Part shown: piece by piece, positions 33,009-40,800 of the stretch
Layout of the letters: the number at the start of each line of letters is the position of its first letter
How positions within the stretch are numbered: the stretch's first letter is position 1
Assembly: GCA_017507215.1 (NCBI GenBank)
Contig: JAFWBI010000005.1
Coordinates: 40,536-104,535 of the forward strand
DNA: 64,000 nt
Direction of reading: 5' to 3'
From: Clostridia bacterium
GTDB lineage: Bacteria; Bacillota; Clostridia; Christensenellales; UBA1242
Position numbers and translations under genes: made by a program
The notes under the pieces: generated by a model
Told to the model about the DNA's origin: nothing
The model's input: only the letters and a program-made list of their open reading frames with translations
Databases searched by the model: none

Positions 33009-34131
33009 GACAAAAATATCAATAAAGTCAATATTGTTTAAAATTTTTATTGCTATTTTTTGTCTGCTTAGTTTGGGTTCGGCGATAGTGAATCCAATCG
33101 AATTATCAAACACACCAACTGAACTATGTTCAGTTCAAGTGGCATATGGTTTGCCAAGTTTTAAAGATGTAATAAGGTCGCTGTTTAGAAAAAATGAGCC
33201 AGAACAGGTTGCAAAAAAAGAAAAAGTTTATGTTTATCTTGGTGGGTATCCTTTGGGGTTCACATTGTCTTGTTCGGGGGCTATAGTTGTTGCAAATTCA
33301 AATGAAAGTGCAAAAGATTTGGCTGAAGGTGACATAATCATAAAAATCAATAATGAGTATGTTAATGGTGCTGAAAAGATTTTGGAAATATTAAATAAAT
33401 CTGAGTATTCTGGCAAAGAAGTTGATGTGACCTACATAAGAAATGGAAAACACCAAAAAACAAAAATTAAGCCGATTTTTGACGAGTTGAGAAAGATATA
33501 TAAGCTTGGAATTTGGGTTCGTGACAATGCTGCAGGTGTTGGAACGCTCACATATATAAGGAAAGACAATTTGCGTTTTGGTGCATTAGGGCACCCTGTT
33601 TGTGACATCGACACTGGTTCGCTTCTTCCTGTTGATGATGGAAATATTTATAAGTGCAATATTGTTGGATATAAAAGGGGTGTGAAGGGTGATGCCGGTG
33701 AACTTAAAGGATTGTTTTTAAGAAGTGGCAGAGTGCTTGGCTCTTTAGATGCAAACAATAAATTTGGAGTTTATGGTGCTTTCAATAAAGATATATTGAA
33801 TTTTTATGAAACAGAATGTGTTGAAGTTGCAAGTGCGAATGAAGTTAAAAGTGGCAAAGCTGTGATTAGATGCACGATAGACGGAAGTGTTCCAAAAGAC
33901 TACGAGATTGAAATTGTCAGAACGTATTTTCAAAGTGAAAAAGACAACAAGAGTATGTTTATAAGAGTGACAGACAAAGAACTTATTGAAAAAACTGGTG
34001 GAATTGTTCAGGGTATGAGTGGAAGTCCGATAATTCAAAATGGAAAACTTGTAGGCGCTGTGACACATGTGTTTATTTCAGACCCAACGAAAGGATATGG
34101 TGTTTATGCTGATTATATGATTGATAATTAA
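33007..34131 (+). CDS. spoIVB: SpoIVB serine peptidase
   Basis: 374-aa SpoIVB, the forespore-secreted protease that triggers sigma-K activation. Signal-like helix (residues 8-27), a PDZ domain (about 85-155, LAEGDIIIKINNEYVNGAEKI), then the S55 peptidase with His196 (GALGHPV) and Ser338 (QGMSGSPI), and GYGVYADYM at the C-terminus. The translation start directly follows the recN terminator T run; a forespore promoter within recN could not be identified with confidence. Confidence 0.93.
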   Translation: MTKISIKSILFKIFIAIFCLLSLGSAIVNPIELSNTPTELCSVQVAYGLPSFKDVIRSLFRKNEPEQVAKKEKVYVYLGGYPLGFTLSCSGAIVVANSNESAKDLAEGDIIIKINNEYVNGAEKILEILNKSEYSGKEVDVTYIRNGKHQKTKIKPIFDELRKIYKLGIWVRDNAAGVGTLTYIRKDNLRFGALGHPVCDIDTGSLLPVDDGNIYKCNIVGYKRGVKGDAGELKGLFLRSGRVLGSLDANNKFGVYGAFNKDILNFYETECVEVASANEVKSGKAVIRCTIDGSVPKDYEIEIVRTYFQSEKDNKSMFIRVTDKELIEKTGGIVQGMSGSPIIQNGKLVGAVTHVFISDPTKGYGVYADYMIDN

Positions 34132-34178
34132 AAGTCAATGACACATAATTAAATATATTCAAAAGTGTTCAAAAATGA

Positions 34179-34207
34179 TTGATTTTTTATAAATATGGCT
34201 TTATAAT
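34179..34207 (+). promoter_or_regulatory. Sigma-A promoter giving a predicted leaderless spo0A-like transcript
   Basis: TTGATT (34179-34184), 17-base spacer, TATAAT (34202-34207). Expected +1 is 34214, the A of the ATG. Confidence 0.7.
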
Positions 34208-34213
34208 AAAATC

Positions 34214-34690
34214 ATGGAAACACTTGAAGAATATTTTGAAATTGAAGATAGTTACAGAGATTTATATTTGAAAAATTCAAATATAGATGATATTTTGTCA
34301 AGCAGTGAATTCTTTTCGCTTATTTCAGAAGATGCTGAAATTGTTCTTTCAGCTCTTGGTGTTTCACCGAGCAGAAGTGGATACAAATATTGGAAAGATG
34401 CTATATTTTTATATATCTGCTATAACAAAAAGAATGTTGGCATCTGTAAAGATATCTATCCAGCAATAGCAAAAAAATATGGCAAAACTCCAATGTCAGT
34501 TGAAAGGGCTATGCGACTTTGCTTTGAAAATGTGATGTATTATATTTCGAAAAATGAAAATAATTTTATAGGTGAATATTTAAAATCAAGTCTGCTATAT
34601 CCACATAACGGAGAAATTTTAGTTAAGCTTGTAAATTTGATTGTGTCTAAAAATTTTCAAAAAAATAAGAAAACATATTTCAATATATAA
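34214..34690 (+). CDS. Spo0A-type DNA-binding domain protein lacking the receiver domain
   Basis: 158 aa. Residues about 38-150 match the Spo0A effector domain: LSALGVSPSRSGYKYWKDAI, IYPAIAKKYGKTP, and the recognition helix MSVERAMRLCFENV (Glu and Arg contacts of SRVERAIRH kept), then NGEILVKLVNLIVSKN. The phosphoacceptor receiver domain (about 120 residues in Spo0A) is replaced by a 37-residue acidic N-terminus without Asp-pocket motifs. The 82 bases upstream carry a promoter rather than coding sequence. It occupies the conserved spo0A locus directly after spoIVB. If it works as Spo0A, it cannot be controlled by receiver phosphorylation. Confidence 0.8.
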   Translation: METLEEYFEIEDSYRDLYLKNSNIDDILSSSEFFSLISEDAEIVLSALGVSPSRSGYKYWKDAIFLYICYNKKNVGICKDIYPAIAKKYGKTPMSVERAMRLCFENVMYYISKNENNFIGEYLKSSLLYPHNGEILVKLVNLIVSKNFQKNKKTYFNI

Positions 34691-34712
34691 TGTTCTTTGC
34701 ATAAAATATAAT

Positions 34713-35333
34713 GTGAATATAAATAAAATTTCGACATATGATATTAAGTTTTATTTAAAACGACACACATGGGTTTATGTCAGTTTTTTGGCATTGCTTT
34801 TAGTGGGTGTCGTGTTTGGTATTTTTGTTGGAATGTCGAGTGATAGTTATTTGAAAATTTTAAATAAAGATAATAAAATTTTATATTCAATAATTAATGG
34901 AACTTTTTCATCGGGGGCGTTTTTTGGAAAAAAATTAATTCAGCTTTTGACCCCAATGGTTATTATTTTTTTGTTGAATTTTAATTTTTATATTGGGCTG
35001 TTAAGCTATTTAATTGTTGCGTATCAAGGTGGATTATTGACGCTTACAATTTTTGCAATGGTTTCATCTTATGGAATTTCAGGAGTGTTAAATGTAATGT
35101 TTATCATTATTCCAATAAACTTGCTTTATATTGCCGTCATGATATTTTTTGCAGGTGTTTGCAAAGAAAGAAGTAAGCTTGCCTGTGACAATAAAAATGT
35201 GTTTTTTGGCATCAAATCAAAAGATTTTATATTATTCAATTTGATTTCAGTTGGGCTTGTTTTTGTTATAGTTTTTGTTGGAGTGATAGTTTTTCCGTTT
35301 GTTTTAAAAAATGCAATTTTTGTTATTTTCTAA
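34713..35333 (+). CDS. spoIIM: Stage II sporulation protein M
   Basis: 206-aa membrane protein of the SpoIIM family (engulfment DMP complex: D, M, P). The opening LKRHTWVYVSFLALLLVGVVFGIFVG, an extracytoplasmic loop and four further helices fit. GTG 34713 gives the usual short cytoplasmic tail; the longer frame from 34641 overlaps the spo0A-like gene and adds an atypical basic extension. No clear RBS. The gene follows the spo0A-like protein by 22 bases, an arrangement different from Bacillus. Confidence 0.8.
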   Translation: MNINKISTYDIKFYLKRHTWVYVSFLALLLVGVVFGIFVGMSSDSYLKILNKDNKILYSIINGTFSSGAFFGKKLIQLLTPMVIIFLLNFNFYIGLLSYLIVAYQGGLLTLTIFAMVSSYGISGVLNVMFIIIPINLLYIAVMIFFAGVCKERSKLACDNKNVFFGIKSKDFILFNLISVGLVFVIVFVGVIVFPFVLKNAIFVIF

Positions 35334-35341
35334 TAAAAAAC

Positions 35342-35382
35342 TTGTCAAAAACGCATAAAACGACAAATTTTGACAAATAATA
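35342..35382 (+). promoter_or_regulatory. dacF control region: candidate 0A boxes and forespore-type promoter
   Basis: TTGTCAAA (35342-35349), inverted CGACAAA (35361-35367) and inverted TTTTGACAAA (35368-35377) each resemble the Spo0A box TTGTCRAA. GCATA (35353-35357) and AATAATA (35376-35382), 18 bases apart, resemble sigma-F/G elements. All are short, AT-rich matches and tentative. Confidence 0.35.
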
Positions 35383-35401
35383 GACGTAAAAGGAGACTTT
35401 T

Positions 35402-36574
35402 ATGAAAAAATCTATTATTTGTTTTTTGTTGGTTGCTTTTCAATTATTATTAATTTTTCCGGTGGCTAATTGTGGCAAGGCAAATGCAGCTTCAAAAGTT
35501 GAAACAAGTGCAGATGATTTAAAATTGAATGCCAAGTCGGGACTTTTAATTGATTACACAACTGGAAAGGTTTTGTATGAAAAGAACGCAGACGAAAAAC
35601 TTCCGATTGCTTCAATGACAAAACTGGCAACTCTTTGGGTGGTGTTTGATGCTATTGATAAAGGTGCAATTAAGGAAACCGATTTAGTTACTGTTTCAAA
35701 AACGGCATCAAAGGTGGGTGGTTCATCAGCATTTTTAGACGCTGGTTCAAGTTATAAATTGACTGACCTTATAAAAACGGTGATTATTGCATCAGCGAAC
35801 GACAGTTCAGTTGCTCTTGCAGAGCATGTTGCTGGCAGTGAAGATGTGTTTGTTTCAAAGATGAATAAGTTTGCAAAATCACTTGATTTAAAAAACACAA
35901 ACTTTGCAAACTGCACGGGGCTTCCTGCAGAGAATCATTATTCAACAGCAAAAGATATGGCTGAAATATATAAGCAAGTGTGCAACAATCAGATTTACAA
36001 AAAATATTCAAAACTTTGGATTGACGAACTGGTGCACCCTTCAGGAAGAAGAACCAGTTTGGTGAATACAAACAAACTTGTTAAGTCTTATGAAGGAATT
36101 GAGGGTGGAAAAACAGGATTCACAAATTCGGCAAGATTTTGTTTAACGGCTTCAGCTTGCAGGGGGAATATGCGACTTGTTGCTGTGGTGATTGGTGCAA
36201 ATGACAGCAAAACCAGATTTGCTGAAATGACCAAACTTTTGAATTTTGGATTTGCGAATTTTGACAGCAAGCCTGTTGCAAATGCAGATATCCCTGTAAC
36301 AATTAAAGAAGTTTTGAAGACTGATAAAAGTGTTGAAGTTTATCCAAAAAAGAGCATTTCAATTTTAGTTAATAAAAATGATAATAAGGTTTTCACAACT
36401 GATTTTAAAATTGACGAAATAAAAGCACCAGTGAAAAAGGGCGACATTGTTGGAAAACTATTTGTTTTTGATGAAAACAATATGGTTGTTGACGAGATTG
36501 AACTTATAGTTAAAGAAAGCGTGAATGAACTTACATTAAAAGAAAGAATGAGAAAGTTTGTTAAAGTTTGGTAA
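35402..36574 (+). CDS. dacF: D-alanyl-D-alanine carboxypeptidase (DacF-type)
   Basis: 390-aa penicillin-binding protein 5 family enzyme that trims D-Ala from peptidoglycan stem peptides. Signal peptide to about residue 30, then catalytic SMTK (Ser71-Lys74), SAN (131-133) and KTG (237-239), followed by a C-terminal beta domain and an amphipathic membrane anchor (LTLKERMRKFVKVW). RBS AAAGGAGA. Its position after spoIIM and the forespore-like control region favour DacF over a vegetative DacA. Confidence 0.9.
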   Translation: MKKSIICFLLVAFQLLLIFPVANCGKANAASKVETSADDLKLNAKSGLLIDYTTGKVLYEKNADEKLPIASMTKLATLWVVFDAIDKGAIKETDLVTVSKTASKVGGSSAFLDAGSSYKLTDLIKTVIIASANDSSVALAEHVAGSEDVFVSKMNKFAKSLDLKNTNFANCTGLPAENHYSTAKDMAEIYKQVCNNQIYKKYSKLWIDELVHPSGRRTSLVNTNKLVKSYEGIEGGKTGFTNSARFCLTASACRGNMRLVAVVIGANDSKTRFAEMTKLLNFGFANFDSKPVANADIPVTIKEVLKTDKSVEVYPKKSISILVNKNDNKVFTTDFKIDEIKAPVKKGDIVGKLFVFDENNMVVDEIELIVKESVNELTLKERMRKFVKVW

Positions 36575-36578
36575 TATA

Positions 36579-36610
36579 AAAGTCGACAATTTGTGTCGAC
36601 TTTATTTTTT
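36579..36610 (+). terminator. Terminator of dacF
   Basis: AAAGTCGAC (36579-36587) pairs with GTCGACTTT (36595-36603), then ATTTTTT. Confidence 0.85.
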
Positions 36611-36628
36611 GTTTAGTGATTTTTAAAA

Positions 36629-36657
36629 TTGACACATTTGGTTTGCTTTGATATAAT
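36629..36657 (+). promoter_or_regulatory. Consensus sigma-A promoter for the M50-scpAB operon
   Basis: TTGACA (36629-36634), 17-base spacer, TATAAT (36652-36657). The predicted 5' leader is only about 12 bases. Confidence 0.8.
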
Positions 36658-36675
36658 TATCATGAGGTTTTAGGT

Positions 36676-37353
36676 ATGCTATTTCCAGGTTCTAATGTTG
36701 AAGTTAGTTTTTTATATACTTTGGTTTATATAGTTGCTATGGTTATGGCACTTTTTGTCGCCATGCCGTTTCATGAGTTTGCTCATGCAGCAGCGGCTAA
36801 ACGAGAAGGTGATTATACTGCTGTGGCATACAGAAGGTACACTCTTGCTTTTCACCGACATTTCGATTGGCGTGGCTTTTTGTTCTTGCTTTTGTTTAGA
36901 TTTGGTTGGGCAAAGCCGGTTCCTATTGATGAAAGAAATTTCAGACGTGGAAAGAAAAGTAAATTTTTCGTTTCAATCGCAGGCATTCTTGCAAACTTGA
37001 TTCTTGGCACAGTGTTCTTGTTTTTGCAATTATTGATTTATAGATTCTTTCCAAAAGTTTTTGCAATTCCAGTTTATGGATTTTTGCTTGAAATGTTTTT
37101 GGAAATTTCAGTTTCATTAAACTTTATGTTGGTGTTTTTCAACTTGCTTCCAATTTATCCACTAGATGGATATAAAATCGTTGAAAGCTTCTGCAAATAT
37201 GACAACAAGTTTTTAGATTTTATGAAAAGATATTCATTTATAATCTTCTTAGTTGTTGCGTTCACTGGGCTTTATAGTTTGTTTTATGAAATGACAGCAG
37301 GGCTTTTATACACTGGTTTGTTTAAGTTGTTTACTTGGATTTTAGGATTTTAA
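36676..37353 (+). CDS. Site-2 protease family (M50) membrane metalloprotease
   Basis: 225-aa intramembrane protease of the short YwhC/FtsX-like M50B type. HEFAH (His33, Glu34, His37) and NLLPIYPLDGYKI (Asp164) supply the zinc site. No PDZ domain. It precedes scpA with a three-base gap, a gene order common in Clostridia, but the substrate is unknown. RBS weak (GAGG or TTAGG). Confidence 0.85.
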   Translation: MLFPGSNVEVSFLYTLVYIVAMVMALFVAMPFHEFAHAAAAKREGDYTAVAYRRYTLAFHRHFDWRGFLFLLLFRFGWAKPVPIDERNFRRGKKSKFFVSIAGILANLILGTVFLFLQLLIYRFFPKVFAIPVYGFLLEMFLEISVSLNFMLVFFNLLPIYPLDGYKIVESFCKYDNKFLDFMKRYSFIIFLVVAFTGLYSLFYEMTAGLLYTGLFKLFTWILGF

Positions 37354-37356
37354 AAT

Positions 37357-38253
37357 ATGGAAAATGTTTCAGAAGAAAAAGTTTTAGAAGGGCAAAAAAT
37401 AGAAGATGATAACAAGGTTCAAAACGAACCTGTTTTTGACATGACAAAATTAGACAAAAAGTCACTTGAAATTTTGGAAGAAACAGAAGAAGATGATTAC
37501 AAGTTTAAACTTCGTGAATTTGAAGGTCCACTTGATTTGCTTGTTCACTTGATTAAAATCACAAAAATTGACATTCGTGATATTTTCATTTCAGACATCA
37601 CAGAGCAATATCTCGAGATGATGAAAGAAATTGATGATGTTGACGTTGAAAAAGCCAGTGAGTTTATTGATATGTCGGCAACACTTTTGGAAATTAAATC
37701 AAAGCATTTGCTTCCACGTGACCCAGAACCAACAGATGATGAAGACCCTGAAGAAAGGCTGTTTAGACAAATTGAAGAATATAAACTTTTCAAAGAACAA
37801 AGTGAAAAACTTTCAAAAATCGAAGACGTGAATAAATTTTTCAAAGAGCCAGACAGCTCGGTTGGTGAATTTAAATATGAGCTTCCTGAAAAGTTGTCAC
37901 TCGATTTGCTTGTTAAGGCGTTTTCAGACCTTATGCAAAAAATGACAATCAAAGCAGAAGTTGTTCAAGAGAAAAAGATTGTTAAAGACAGATTCACAGT
38001 TGCGCAAAAGATTGCTCAAATTAAAGATGTTTTAATTTCTAAAAAAGAATTTAAATTTTCAGATATGTTTGAAGCAAGTTACACAAGAAGTGAAGTGATT
38101 AACACATTCTTGGCGCTCTTAGAGCTTTTGAAAAGACAATATTTGACAGTTAAACAAGACAACTTGTTTGATGATATTGATATCGTTAGGAATGATGATG
38201 TTGATTCAAGACTCACTGAAGAAGTTTCAAATGAGTTTGATGGAGAAAAATAA
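37357..38253 (+). CDS. scpA: Segregation and condensation protein A
   Basis: 298-aa kleisin subunit of the Smc-ScpAB condensin. A 45-residue acidic N-terminal extension precedes the canonical start YKFKLREFEGPLDLLVHLIKITKIDIRDIFI (Smc neck binding); the C-terminal winged helix (FSDMFEASYTRSEVINTFLALLELLKRQ) binds the Smc head. Its stop TAA shares a base with the scpB ATG, so the two are coupled. Confidence 0.95.
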   Translation: MENVSEEKVLEGQKIEDDNKVQNEPVFDMTKLDKKSLEILEETEEDDYKFKLREFEGPLDLLVHLIKITKIDIRDIFISDITEQYLEMMKEIDDVDVEKASEFIDMSATLLEIKSKHLLPRDPEPTDDEDPEERLFRQIEEYKLFKEQSEKLSKIEDVNKFFKEPDSSVGEFKYELPEKLSLDLLVKAFSDLMQKMTIKAEVVQEKKIVKDRFTVAQKIAQIKDVLISKKEFKFSDMFEASYTRSEVINTFLALLELLKRQYLTVKQDNLFDDIDIVRNDDVDSRLTEEVSNEFDGEK

Positions 38254-38897
38254 TGGAAAATTTAGAGAATATTATTGAAAGTATTGTGTTTGTTGCAGGT
38301 GAGCCGGTTTTGATTTCTGACCTTTGCTATAAATTTGAATTAAAGCAAAAAGAAGTTGAAACTGCTGTTAAAAATCTTCAAAAGAAATATGATGAAAATA
38401 GTGGAATTAAATTATTATGTTTTAATAACAAACTTCAATTTTCATCTAACTCAAACTATGTAGACTACGTGACTGCAATTTTAAATCCAATCAGACAAAG
38501 AAATTTAACAAAAGCAACTCTCGAAACTATTGGAATTATTGCATATAAACAGCCAATAACACGTATGGAAGTTGAAGAAATTCGTGGTGTAAACTCAGAC
38601 TATGCCATGAATATTTTGCTTGAGCATAAACTCATTCAAATTGTTGGACACAAAGAATCTGTTGGAAAACCAGCACTATTTGGAACAACAGATGAGTTTT
38701 TGAAAAGGTTTAGCATTTCAAGTTTAGATGAGCTTCCAGATTATAATGAGCTTTTGGAAAAAATTCAAAAAATCAAAGAAACCTATTCAGACAGTTTGTT
38801 CAATCATTTTGAGCCAGTTATCAACGAAGCTGAATATGATAAAAAGCTTGAAGAACTTTCAAAAACTGAAAATTCAAAGCCAAATGAAGATTTATAA
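38253..38897 (+). CDS. scpB: Segregation and condensation protein B
   Basis: 214-aa ScpB with two winged-helix domains: NIIESIVFVAGEPVLISDLCYKF at the start and LTKATLETIGIIAYKQPITRMEVEEIRGVNSDYAMNILLEHKLI, the family signature. GRPALFGTTDEFL-type motif appears as GKPALFGTTDEFLKRF. Binds the central region of ScpA as a dimer. Confidence 0.95.
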   Translation: MENLENIIESIVFVAGEPVLISDLCYKFELKQKEVETAVKNLQKKYDENSGIKLLCFNNKLQFSSNSNYVDYVTAILNPIRQRNLTKATLETIGIIAYKQPITRMEVEEIRGVNSDYAMNILLEHKLIQIVGHKESVGKPALFGTTDEFLKRFSISSLDELPDYNELLEKIQKIKETYSDSLFNHFEPVINEAEYDKKLEELSKTENSKPNEDL

Positions 38898-38931
38898 AAT
38901 TTAATTATAAATAAAATTTAATATAACACGC

Positions 38932-38969
38932 AAACTATAAGTATGAGAGAATTGCTTATAGTTTTTTTT
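38932..38969 (+). terminator. AT-rich terminator enclosing the start codon of the next gene
   Basis: AAACTATAAG (38932-38941) pairs with CTTATAGTTT (38955-38964), 10 bp, then Ts to 38969. The ATG at 38943 is in the 13-base loop. The stem has few G-C pairs, so termination is probably partial. Confidence 0.55.
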
Positions 38970-39485
38970 ATTGTTGTTTTGGTTATAATGGCAATGGCTT
39001 TTCCTTTTAAAACACGCATTTTGACTCATATAAATTTTTTAAACACAAAGGGATACTATAATTTAAAAGTTATGAGAATAAAACTTTTAACCGGCAGATT
39101 TTTTATTGATGAAAGCGATGGTTTTATGATTGAAAATTCAGTCGATTTTTTATCACAAAACTATAACAAGCCATTTGTAAAACAACTGCTTAAAGAAATT
39201 GCTTTAAGGCTTGAAGTTAAAAAAGTTGAAGCATATTACACGGGTGGGCTTAAAGACGATTCATATTTGTCGGCACTTCTAGGTGGTGCTGTGTCATCAA
39301 TCATAAGAACGGGCTATTCTTATTTTTCTGAAAAATATGAAAATGTGAAACTTTATGAAGATGTCGAAGTGACATTTTTTGATAATAATTTAGAGTTTAC
39401 TTTTGATATTGTTGTAAGCATTAGTTTGTTTGGAATTTTTAAATCAATAATAAAGGCAAATAAGCAAATAAAGGTTAAGGAGTGA
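38943..39485 (+). CDS. DUF2953 (YtfI-like) membrane-anchored protein
   Basis: 180 aa, one N-terminal membrane helix then a soluble domain. The place directly before the gerW/ytfJ gene and the overall pattern match DUF2953/YtfI, thought to act in sporulation; function unproven. It has no Shine-Dalgarno site, and its start codon lies in the loop of the scpB terminator, so expression should depend on read-through or an unseen promoter. Confidence 0.65.
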   Translation: MRELLIVFFIVVLVIMAMAFPFKTRILTHINFLNTKGYYNLKVMRIKLLTGRFFIDESDGFMIENSVDFLSQNYNKPFVKQLLKEIALRLEVKKVEAYYTGGLKDDSYLSALLGGAVSSIIRTGYSYFSEKYENVKLYEDVEVTFFDNNLEFTFDIVVSISLFGIFKSIIKANKQIKVKE

Positions 39486-39487
39486 TT

Positions 39488-39895
39488 ATGAAAGAAAATA
39501 ATAAAAATAATAGAATTGAAGAACTTATGAATGGAGCAATCAGAAACATTCGTTCGCTTATTGATGTTGATGTGGTTATTGGAAGCCCAATAGAAACGGT
39601 TTCGAATTTAACAATCATTCCACTGACAAAAGTGACAATGGGTTTTGTTTCTGGTGGTGGAGAATATTATTCTGAGCTTAGAGAAATTAAAAAAGATAAT
39701 GAATATCCATTTGCTGGTGGAGCAGGTTCTGGCTCGAGTGTTCAGCCAATAGGTTTTTTGGTCATTGATGGAAAGTGTGTTGAAATTGTTAAAATTGAGA
39801 TGAAATCAGCTGTTGAAAAATTAATTGAAGCTGTGCCTGAAGTTGCAAAGTTCATTTCTAAGAATTTTTGTAAAGATAAAAATTGTGAAGAATAA
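39488..39895 (+). CDS. gerW: GerW-family sporulation protein (YtfJ)
   Basis: 135-aa GerW family protein: IRNIRSLIDVDVVIGSPIETVSNLTIIPLTKVTMGFVSGGGEY, then a glycine-rich GGAGSGSSVQPIGFLVI stretch are diagnostic. ATG 39488 follows AAGGAG (39477-39482) properly; a GTG at 39482 is in frame but overlaps that site. GerW in Bacillus is needed for spore germination with L-alanine. Ends with a CKDKNC pair that could bind metal. Confidence 0.88.
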   Translation: MKENNKNNRIEELMNGAIRNIRSLIDVDVVIGSPIETVSNLTIIPLTKVTMGFVSGGGEYYSELREIKKDNEYPFAGGAGSGSSVQPIGFLVIDGKCVEIVKIEMKSAVEKLIEAVPEVAKFISKNFCKDKNCEE

Positions 39896-39907
39896 TATGT
39901 GAAAATG

Positions 39908-39947
39908 ACGCAAATTTTATTTAAATATGATAAAATTTGCGTTTTTT
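39908..39947 (+). terminator. Terminator of the DUF2953-gerW operon
   Basis: A 13-bp stem, ACGCAAATTTTAT (39908-39920) with ATAAAATTTGCGT (39930-39942), then Ts. Confidence 0.85.
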
Positions 39948-39984
39948 GTTTGATTAAAATTTTAAACGTACCGGGTTTAAAACA

Positions 39985-40004
39985 TGTATGCAATCTTGCA
40001 TACA
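39985..40004. repeat. Perfect inverted repeat upstream of rluB
   Basis: TGTATGCA (39985-39992), a four-base loop, TGCATACA (39997-40004). Not followed by a T run, so not a terminator; possibly a protein binding site or RNA hairpin. Confidence 0.5.
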
Positions 40005-40048
40005 AATAATTGTTTTCAAAATAACTTGATTTTTTTACTAAAAATTTA

Positions 40049-40065
40049 TACTATTATTAATAGTA
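40049..40065. promoter_or_regulatory. Perfect 17-bp palindrome in the rluB promoter region
   Basis: TACTATTA, T, TAATAGTA. It lies 18 bases downstream of TTGATT (40026-40031) and overlaps possible -10 hexamers, the layout of an operator. No cognate regulator is visible. Confidence 0.4.
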
Positions 40066-40085
40066 AAAATATAATAGGTATAATT

Positions 40086-40793
40086 ATGAGAATTAATAAA
40101 TTTTTAGCAGGCACAGGTCTTGCTTCAAGAAGAAAATGTGAAGAATATGTGACATCTGGAAGGGTTCAAGTTAATGGCAAGGTTGAAACAAATCTTGCTT
40201 TTGATGTTGCTGAAAAAGATGAAGTTAAGGTTGATGGAAAGGTTGTTGTTCTTCCTGAAAAGTTTACATATTTGATGATGCACAAGCCAAAAGGATATTT
40301 GACAACTGTGACTGATGATAGAAATAGAAAAACCGTTATGGAAATTTTGCCACCTGAGTTTAAACACTTGATGCCAGTTGGAAGACTTGACTATAACTCT
40401 GAAGGTCTTCTTTTGTTTACAAATGATGGTGCAGTTGCGCAAAAGATTATGCGACCAGCAAGAGAAGTTGTGAAGACGTATTCAGTTAAGGTTGAAGGTG
40501 AAGTGACTGAAGCACATGCAAAGGAAATGCAAAAAGGTGTTGAACTTATTGATGGCACAAAGTTTAAAGAGTGTAGAGTGAAAATTCAGGAAATTAAAGA
40601 AAGAAAAACAAAACTTGAAGTTTCAATCACTGAAGGAAAAAATCGTGAAATCAGAAAGATTTTTGATAAGTTTGGCTATAACGTTATTTTCTTAAAAAGA
40701 ATTTCAATCGGAACAATTAAACTTGGTGGGCTCACTCGTGGAACTTGCAGACTTTTAAAACCAAGTGAAATTATGTATTTAAAATCGTTGTAG
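40086..40793 (+). CDS. rluB: Pseudouridine synthase, RluB/RsuA family
   Basis: 235 aa. N-terminal S4 RNA-binding domain (MRINKFLAGTGLASRRKCEEYVTSGRV), then the catalytic domain with Asp102 in VGRLDYNSEGLLLFTNDG and the late KNREIRKIFDKFGYNV motif. Probably modifies 23S rRNA (RluB-like) given its neighbourhood after scpAB. The frame extends upstream to 39984, but that part lies across the inverted repeat and palindrome and lacks an RBS; 40086 opens exactly at the S4 domain. Confidence 0.9.
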   Translation: MRINKFLAGTGLASRRKCEEYVTSGRVQVNGKVETNLAFDVAEKDEVKVDGKVVVLPEKFTYLMMHKPKGYLTTVTDDRNRKTVMEILPPEFKHLMPVGRLDYNSEGLLLFTNDGAVAQKIMRPAREVVKTYSVKVEGEVTEAHAKEMQKGVELIDGTKFKECRVKIQEIKERKTKLEVSITEGKNREIRKIFDKFGYNVIFLKRISIGTIKLGGLTRGTCRLLKPSEIMYLKSL

Positions 40794-40800
40794 GTGAAAG

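Noticed and set aside
34680-34712. Sigma-E-like promoter (CATAAAAT) before spoIIM
   Set aside because: No -35 element at acceptable spacing; the region is coding for the end of the spo0A-like gene and very AT-rich.
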